NCBI GenBank assembly: GCA_018333525.1 | Contig: JAGXTF010000031.1 | Location: 34,192 to 98,191 of the forward strand | Length of the DNA: 64,000 nt | From: Bacteroidota bacterium | Lineage (GTDB): Bacteria > Bacteroidota > Bacteroidia > NS11-12g > UBA955 | Direction of reading: 5' to 3' | Shown: positions 59,235-64,000 of the stretch, piece by piece | Numbering within the stretch: the first letter of the stretch is position 1 | How the letters are laid out: each line of letters opens with the position of its first letter | Program-made: the position numbers and the translations under genes | The notes under the pieces: model-generated | What the model saw: the letters and a program-made list of their open reading frames with translations, nothing else | Told to the model about the DNA's origin: nothing | The model's database searches: none

Positions 59235-60959
59235 TTGATACTTGATTTAAAAAATAAAATAATTGGCAGGCGCCCAACTTTTATGTTGGGCTGCCTGCTG
59301 TTTTTTTTAAATCTGAACGCTCAACAATTTGTTAATGGGAATTTAGAATTGACCTATTCAAAAAATTCCTTAAAATATCAAAAATTATTTATTCCATATC
59401 TGGATACCAGTTTGGCAATACCTTGTTTAAACAGCGGATTTGCATGGGGAAATTACATTAATGGAAATGTTTCTGGCTTTAATTTATTAGAATCATACGG
59501 TGAAGGTTATGGCTTTTGGTTTGATCGCAATCCTTATGCACCAGTATCGAAATCCGCACTTGCGGCAGATATCAATTTCGATACACTTCGGAATTTCGGC
59601 TGGAGTTTAGAACTAAATTCCATTTTGAGCAAAAATCTCAGCTATGAATTACAGTTAAAAACGTATTTTAAAAAAGCTTGGAATGGTACGGATTACTTCT
59701 TTGAACCTATGGCCATGTATAACACATATCTGAGGGTTGGTATTTCAGACAATCCTTTAATTGAGGGTGACAGTATTGGAATTTTAGATTATCAAAATTT
59801 TGGCTTCAATAATCCAGTCAAAGGAGATATATATGACACCATAAATAATCCGGCATATTTGTTAAAGATTAAATTTAAACCCTTAACTGAATCAAAATAC
59901 CTTACATTTAGATTCGTCTGTAACAATAAACGCACTATTACAAAACCCAAACCCATACCGCGCAATCAATTTGATTGTTACCAGGTTAAGGTTTATTCTG
60001 GTAATATTGTCTTGGAAAGCTTTAAAATCAATTGCTTAACAACAATAATAAGCGATAGTTCAAATTGTTTCAATGGCAAAACTGGAGTATTATTAACTAA
60101 TTTTCCGAATGCTGCGCATCGTTGGAGTACAGGAGAGAGCTCAAATCAGATTACAATCTATAAACCCGGAGTTTATTGGGTAGAAACCAACAATATGGGA
60201 TGTATTGGCAGAGATACAATAAATATTGCACAGAAAATCCTTCCTGTTAACCCGGCAGGAATAGATGATACCATTTGCTTTGGTCAAAACTATTTAATTG
60301 GAAGTAATCCAATAAGTTCAACAGCGAATTATGTATGGAATACGGGAGAAATAACTTCAAAAATCACTATAACTACAAAAGGCCGATATTCCCTGGTGGT
60401 ACAGGATAGTGGTTGTATAGTTAAGGATACGATTGAAATATTTGAATTCCCAAAAAATTATATTGCCATAAATAAATCATATGAATTATGTATGGATTCT
60501 ACATACGAATTAAATAGTGGTTATGTACCATCAGAATGGTATAGGAATGGTCAGTTAATTTCATCCAATTCAAATTTATCTTATAACCCAAAGAAACTGG
60601 ATTTCTTAATATTAAAGACTATTGGGCAATGTATCCAGCAAGATACTGTAAAGATAACCGGGTCAATTTGTGGAACCAATGAATTGGATGAAATATTCAT
60701 ACCTAATGCTTTTACTCCAAATGAAAGTAATTTGAATGATATGTTTTATCCTGTTTCTAAAAACTGGAAGTTGGCAGATTTGCGTATTTATGACAGGTGG
60801 GGTCAAATAATATATAGCGGGGAAACCGCATGGAATGGGACGTTTAACAATAAGGCATGTCCGGAAGGCGTTTATATCTATCGTATAAAATTCGAACATG
60901 CATTTTTAGAAAGCATACCTTTTGAAATCAGGACTGGAACTTTGAATTTAATTAGGTAA
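59235..60959 (+). CDS. T9SS type B cargo protein of unknown function
   Basis: 574 residues from TTG at 59235, six bases after the glycine-rich gene; TTG gives a normal signal peptide (basic KNKIIGRR then MLGCLLFFLNLNAQ), whereas the ATG at 59283 would lack the basic part. About 30-280 is a unique domain with no family I recognise (FVNGNLELTYSKNSL, GYGFWFDRNPYAPVS). About 285-465 holds two units with W-S/N-T-G-E motifs like those of the 33223 protein. The last ~85 residues (IFIPNAFTPNESNLNDMFYP ... IYDRWGQIIYSG) are the CHU_C/type B sorting domain. Co-transcription with the glycine-rich protein suggests a joint surface role. Confidence 0.85.
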   Translation: MILDLKNKIIGRRPTFMLGCLLFFLNLNAQQFVNGNLELTYSKNSLKYQKLFIPYLDTSLAIPCLNSGFAWGNYINGNVSGFNLLESYGEGYGFWFDRNPYAPVSKSALAADINFDTLRNFGWSLELNSILSKNLSYELQLKTYFKKAWNGTDYFFEPMAMYNTYLRVGISDNPLIEGDSIGILDYQNFGFNNPVKGDIYDTINNPAYLLKIKFKPLTESKYLTFRFVCNNKRTITKPKPIPRNQFDCYQVKVYSGNIVLESFKINCLTTIISDSSNCFNGKTGVLLTNFPNAAHRWSTGESSNQITIYKPGVYWVETNNMGCIGRDTINIAQKILPVNPAGIDDTICFGQNYLIGSNPISSTANYVWNTGEITSKITITTKGRYSLVVQDSGCIVKDTIEIFEFPKNYIAINKSYELCMDSTYELNSGYVPSEWYRNGQLISSNSNLSYNPKKLDFLILKTIGQCIQQDTVKITGSICGTNELDEIFIPNAFTPNESNLNDMFYPVSKNWKLADLRIYDRWGQIIYSGETAWNGTFNNKACPEGVYIYRIKFEHAFLESIPFEIRTGTLNLIR

Positions 60960-61083
60960 TCGAATTCCCAAACATCAATTCAAAAATAGTTTCGATAGAG
61001 TTACGCAAAAAAGATGACTCAACATTTTGTGTTGATATTCTATAAATTTGTGAAACACGTGCGCTGGGCGCGTTCCAATTTAA

Positions 61084-62661
61084 TCACTTCACCATCAGCG
61101 GCAATTGCAACAACTTGTTTTTGGATGTAATTCGAGCGAAATAAATTCCAGGCACAAAACTATCTACCGGTACATAAAAACCGGAATACAAACCCGGTGG
61201 TATGTTGTTTTCATTTAAAATAATTTTACCGTTTGCGTCAGTAATTTGCACGGAAAATACAGGAGTTTCCGATACTTTACTTTTGATAGTAAAGCCCGAA
61301 TGTGTGGGATTTGGAAAGAGATAAAAATCTTCATTTTGCAAAAAATTCACATTCGCAGCAGTGGGATTTACCGCTTTGTATGCATTAATTCTACCAGCTC
61401 CCAGTTTGTCGGTTTTGCCTGCATTGGATGCCGTTACATCGTCACATGCTTTCTTTAGGCTTGCTTCCACATAGTCGGTGGTATAACTGAAATTCTGCGA
61501 TTTGATCAATGCAGCCAATCCCGCTGTAAGCGCTGCCGCTTGCGAAGTTCCGCTCCTATATCCATAATTGTTATTTCCTGATGCCAGACAACTGTACATC
61601 ATCACTCCGGGGGCAACCGCATCCAGGTTTTTATTGTAATTGCTGAAAGAGCTGAGTTTGTCATTTTGGTCCGTTGCTCCAACAGAAAATACATTTCCGT
61701 ATGCAGCAGGATATGCGAGGATATCTGCACTGTCATTTCCAGAAGAAGCTACCAGAAAAATATGCATGCCATGCGCTTTTTGCACCAGCATTTCCCAGGT
61801 TTTGGAAAAATTCCGGAAACCAAAAGGCATACAAATTACATTGGGTTTTAATTTTAATGCATAATACAAACCACCTGCCGCAAAAGGCAATCCTGCGGTA
61901 GTATCAGCATCTCTGCTGCATTTTACGGGTATCAGATTTGTTTTAAATCCGATGCTGGAAATTCCCTTTCCATTATCTGTAACGCCACAACATATTCCTG
62001 CGCAATGCGTACCATGGTTCCAAAAAGAACTGTCGGAAATTCCTGAAGGTGGATTCACATCAGCATCCCAATCAGCTACGTCAAATCCATGGGAATCATC
62101 CACATATCCATTGCTGTCGTCATCCAAAAAATTACCGCTTATTTCGGCAGAATTGGTCCAGATATTACTACTTAAATCTGTATGTGTGATGAGTACAGAA
62201 TTATCCAGCAAAGCAATTCTGCATTGGTAGGTACTTTTGCCAAAATCCCAGGCTCCGAGCGCATTTATTTTTGGCAGATACCATTGCATCGGTTTTAAAT
62301 CGTTGGGTGTATAATGCAAATAAATATGCTGCACCGGTTCTGCAAAATCAATTAATGGAATTTTGTTTAAGTCTGCACTCAATGAATCTGCACTGAGATT
62401 ACTGGCGAATTTTAATTTGTAAATTTTACTCAATGAAAAATCAAATGCAGAATCCGGAAATGGCCTTTCAATTTCCGATACCTGAACACCGTATTTGTTA
62501 AAGGCTTTATTAATTCCGGACCAGGAATAATCATAATGTTGCAAATCTACCTGCCAGGTATCCCTTACTTTTACATACACCTCATTATTCTGCGCAAACA
62601 GTCCCTGAAATAAAAAGCTGGAAATGAAGAAGAGTAAAAGTTTGTAATGGGCGAGCACCAA
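61084..62661 (-). CDS. Subtilisin-like (S8) protease with T9SS type A sorting domain
   Basis: 525 residues, starting at TTG 62661 or GTG 62658; no ATG precedes the signal peptide (ending LFAQ, about residue 24). A ~100-residue N-terminal prodomain-like region is followed by the S8 domain: Asp153 in IALLDNSVLITHTDL, His216 in WNHGTHCAGI, oxyanion Asn309 in ASSGND and Ser373 in RSGTSQAAALTAGL. The usual D-T/S-G after Asp reads D-N-S and the usual G-T-S-x-A-x-P has Ala for Pro. The last ~80 residues (FYLFPNPTHSGFTI ... GIYFARI) are a type A sorting domain. A perfect -7 box TAACTTTG lies at 62670-62663. Secreted peptidase, probably surface-located. Confidence 0.9.
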   Translation of the reverse strand: MVLAHYKLLLFFISSFLFQGLFAQNNEVYVKVRDTWQVDLQHYDYSWSGINKAFNKYGVQVSEIERPFPDSAFDFSLSKIYKLKFASNLSADSLSADLNKIPLIDFAEPVQHIYLHYTPNDLKPMQWYLPKINALGAWDFGKSTYQCRIALLDNSVLITHTDLSSNIWTNSAEISGNFLDDDSNGYVDDSHGFDVADWDADVNPPSGISDSSFWNHGTHCAGICCGVTDNGKGISSIGFKTNLIPVKCSRDADTTAGLPFAAGGLYYALKLKPNVICMPFGFRNFSKTWEMLVQKAHGMHIFLVASSGNDSADILAYPAAYGNVFSVGATDQNDKLSSFSNYNKNLDAVAPGVMMYSCLASGNNNYGYRSGTSQAAALTAGLAALIKSQNFSYTTDYVEASLKKACDDVTASNAGKTDKLGAGRINAYKAVNPTAANVNFLQNEDFYLFPNPTHSGFTIKSKVSETPVFSVQITDANGKIILNENNIPPGLYSGFYVPVDSFVPGIYFARITSKNKLLQLPLMVK

Positions 62662-62662
62662 A

Positions 62663-62670
62663 CAAAGTTA
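62663..62670 (-). promoter_or_regulatory. -7 box directly before the S8 protease start
   Basis: TAACTTTG on the minus strand, four bases before the GTG at 62658; no -33 partner. If used, the message would begin at or just inside the start codon. Confidence 0.3.
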
Positions 62671-62713
62671 GACCAAAAAAAATGTTCTGTTGCCAGATCC
62701 GGTGAAAGGATTT

Positions 62714-63070
62714 TCAGGAATCCTGCAATTTTTGAACCGGCAAATCTGCAATCCACTCCCCCACATAACTCGTTCCATCGGAATACCAATGCCTCCCAAA
62801 GCCTTGTCGCACGCCATTTTCCCAGGAACCTTCATAGATATCGCCATCGGCAAATCGGTATACGCCATGACCATGGGGTTTCCCCAATCGCATTTCCCCT
62901 TTATATGTAGAAATTACTCTCTTAAAATAATACCAGGTTAAATGTCCTTTTCCTTCAGCAAATCCATTTTTCACCGGGCCATGCCACAACACAGACTCCC
63001 CTTCCATAGGATTTGGATTCCATATCCAGATGCCATTCTGGTCTTTAATAAATTCAGATTTTTCTGCCAT
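62714..63070 (-). CDS. Small MORN-repeat protein
   Basis: 118 residues with no signal peptide. Four MORN motifs: L-W-H-G-P-V-K-N-G-F-A-E-G-K-G-H-L, Y-K-G-E-M-R-L-G-K-P-H-G-H-G-V-Y, Y-E-G-S-W-E-N-G-V-R-Q-G-F-G-R and Y-V-G-E-W-I-A-D. MORN repeats form short beta-hairpin arrays that bind lipid or protein; bacterial members are not well characterised. The 52-bp gap to the protease gene downstream suggests possible co-expression, although the protease has its own -7 box. Confidence 0.8.
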   Translation of the reverse strand: MAEKSEFIKDQNGIWIWNPNPMEGESVLWHGPVKNGFAEGKGHLTWYYFKRVISTYKGEMRLGKPHGHGVYRFADGDIYEGSWENGVRQGFGRHWYSDGTSYVGEWIADLPVQKLQDS

Positions 63071-63260
63071 AAACTATGTATTTGATAGATGCATCCAATT
63101 CCTGTTTCGTTATCAGTTATTTGTAAAAAAAACCATCCGGAAATTATACCTCCGGGTAGTCCTAATAATTAGGGGACGTCAGTTGGATGTCTTTAATACG
63201 TACCAACATTTATCATCGAGAGATTATATGCTCGCATTAAATTAAAGGGTTTTTATATTC
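63071..63260. other. Intergenic DNA, nothing recognised
   Basis: AT-rich spacer between the MORN gene and the repeat block. Apart from a weak CCGGA/TCCGG pairing near 63136-63153 no structure or gene is supported. Confidence 0.4.
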
Positions 63261-63513
63261 GACCCCTTCAGGGTCGCATTCAAAGGAAGGTGATTTTTTA
63301 AGAACATTTGAATCCTTCGGATTCTTTGATTGCATTTCAAATAGCAAAATTGTTATTCATTTTTAAGGGATCGCTATTGTGCTATTTTCACAAATCTCGA
63401 AACAATCAGATAAAACTGTTTTTTTAATCCTGAAGGGATTATATGTTCTTAAAAAACATAATAAAAGGCTATTCGACCCCGAGGGGGTCGTATTCAGCAG
63501 AGGTTGTATTATT
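63261..63513. repeat. Cluster of short palindromes, diverged units
   Basis: Includes GACCC-CTTCA-GGGTC (63261-63275), a GAATCCTTCGGATTC word (63311-63325), AATCCTGAAGGGATT (63427-63441) and CGACCCCGAGGGGGTCG (63474-63490). These are the same motifs as in the tandem unit that follows, in looser arrangement. Confidence 0.75.
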
Positions 63514-64000
63514 AAGAACATTCGAATCCTTCGGATTCGAATGTTCTTATTCCAATTGCCCAAATTTTCTCCGTTTTCATAATCGCTCAGGGAAAAAATA
63601 TCGCTAACAATGCACAATTATAGTATTCGACCCTGTAGGGGTCGCATATTGCTAGCCCCGGGTTTCAACCCGGGGATGGCAATATGTTTTGAAGGGGTTT
63701 GGCGATTTTTTTGCGGCGAAAGCAGGCAAAAAAAATGACAAACTACAAATTGTGCTATTTTAATTTTTCCAAGAATATTCGAATCCTTCGGATTCGTTTG
63801 ATCGCATTTCAATTGACCAAATTTTCTCCGTTTTCATAGTCGCTCAGGGAATAAATATCGCTAACAATGCACGATCATAGTATTCGACCCTGTAGGGGTC
63901 ACATATTGCTAGCCCCGGGTTTCAACCCGGGGATGGCAATATGTTTTGAAGGGGTTTGGCGATTTTTTTGCGGCGAAAGCAGGCAAAAAAAATGACAAAC
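63514..64000. repeat. 257-bp tandem repeat of palindromic units, continuing past the window
   Basis: Copy 1 63514-63770, copy 2 63771-64000 (cut off). Within copy 1 are a perfect 16-bp inverted repeat with a 3-base loop (63514-63548), GACCC/GGGTC (63629-63643), and a long hairpin with CATATTGC / GCAATATG outer and CCCCGGGTT / AACCCGGGG inner arms (63645-63686). Copy 2 keeps the later hairpins almost unchanged but its first palindrome has lost the right arm. Pattern resembles REP-type elements; no associated transposase is in the window. Confidence 0.85.

Noticed and set aside
63261..64000. CRISPR-like array
   Set aside because: Repeat period is 257 bp with nested palindromes, no 25-40 bp repeats with unique spacers and no cas genes.

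Overview
The window reads as a stretch of chromosome from an AT-rich member of the Bacteroidota, probably an environmental relative of the Chitinophagales/Saprospirales type; the lineage below phylum is inference. The signs are a fused LpxC-FabZ enzyme, many secreted proteins ending in type IX secretion (T9SS) sorting domains of type A and type B, lipoproteins with Bacteroidota-like lipoboxes, TAnnTTTG -7 promoter boxes with an upstream TTG/TTTG, and little Shine-Dalgarno use. No tRNA, rRNA, CRISPR array, phage or intact insertion sequence was recognised.

Layout. 1-7.8 kb (minus): two secreted beta-propeller/kelch proteins beside a two-component pair (LuxR-type regulator plus a 1175-residue TPR histidine kinase). 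7.8-13.5 kb (minus): a 2-oxoacid:ferredoxin oxidoreductase operon (KorA, KorB, a GltD-like FAD/Fe-S protein), interrupted by a GxxExxY gene with inverted repeats at its edges and preceded by a small conserved-looking ORF and a probable structured RNA ending in a strong terminator. 14-16.8 kb (plus): an unknown protein, a 7-helix membrane protein, a histidine kinase and a LuxR-type regulator in overlapping order. 16.9-33 kb: mostly housekeeping genes (uvrA, lon, pfkA, recN, rnhA, cinA) mixed with lipoproteins and envelope proteins of unknown role. 33-39.4 kb: a giant T9SS cargo, repeat-rich spacer and a papain-like protease. 39.6-48.6 kb: lipid A genes lpxD, lpxC-fabZ, lpxA with an ABC ATPase, then a VCBS protein, a GT87-like glycosyltransferase and murF. 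48.7-61 kb: a 1759-residue PKD-repeat cargo, a duplicated sorting-domain fragment, an orphan LuxR-type regulator, a glycine-rich cargo and another type B cargo. 61-64 kb: a subtilisin-like protease, a MORN protein and a block of palindromic repeats with a 257-bp tandem unit running off the end.

How the parts fit. The window has at least seven T9SS cargo proteins and no recognisable T9SS machinery, so they depend on genes elsewhere. Each of three LuxR-type regulators lies near a distinctive palindrome: one pair of near-identical 18-bp sites at the first two-component locus, and a GGTGATTTCACC-type site near each of the other two. The most unusual items are the candidate structured RNA (13468-13795), those palindromes, the isolated T9SS sorting domain whose differences from its neighbour are mostly synonymous and which is joined to a dispersed GGTTGGTC/GACCAACC element, the repeat-flanked GxxExxY cassette inside the kor operon, and several housekeeping promoters so close to the start codon that their mRNAs are probably leaderless. 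All positions come from reading by eye; no searches or folding programs were run.
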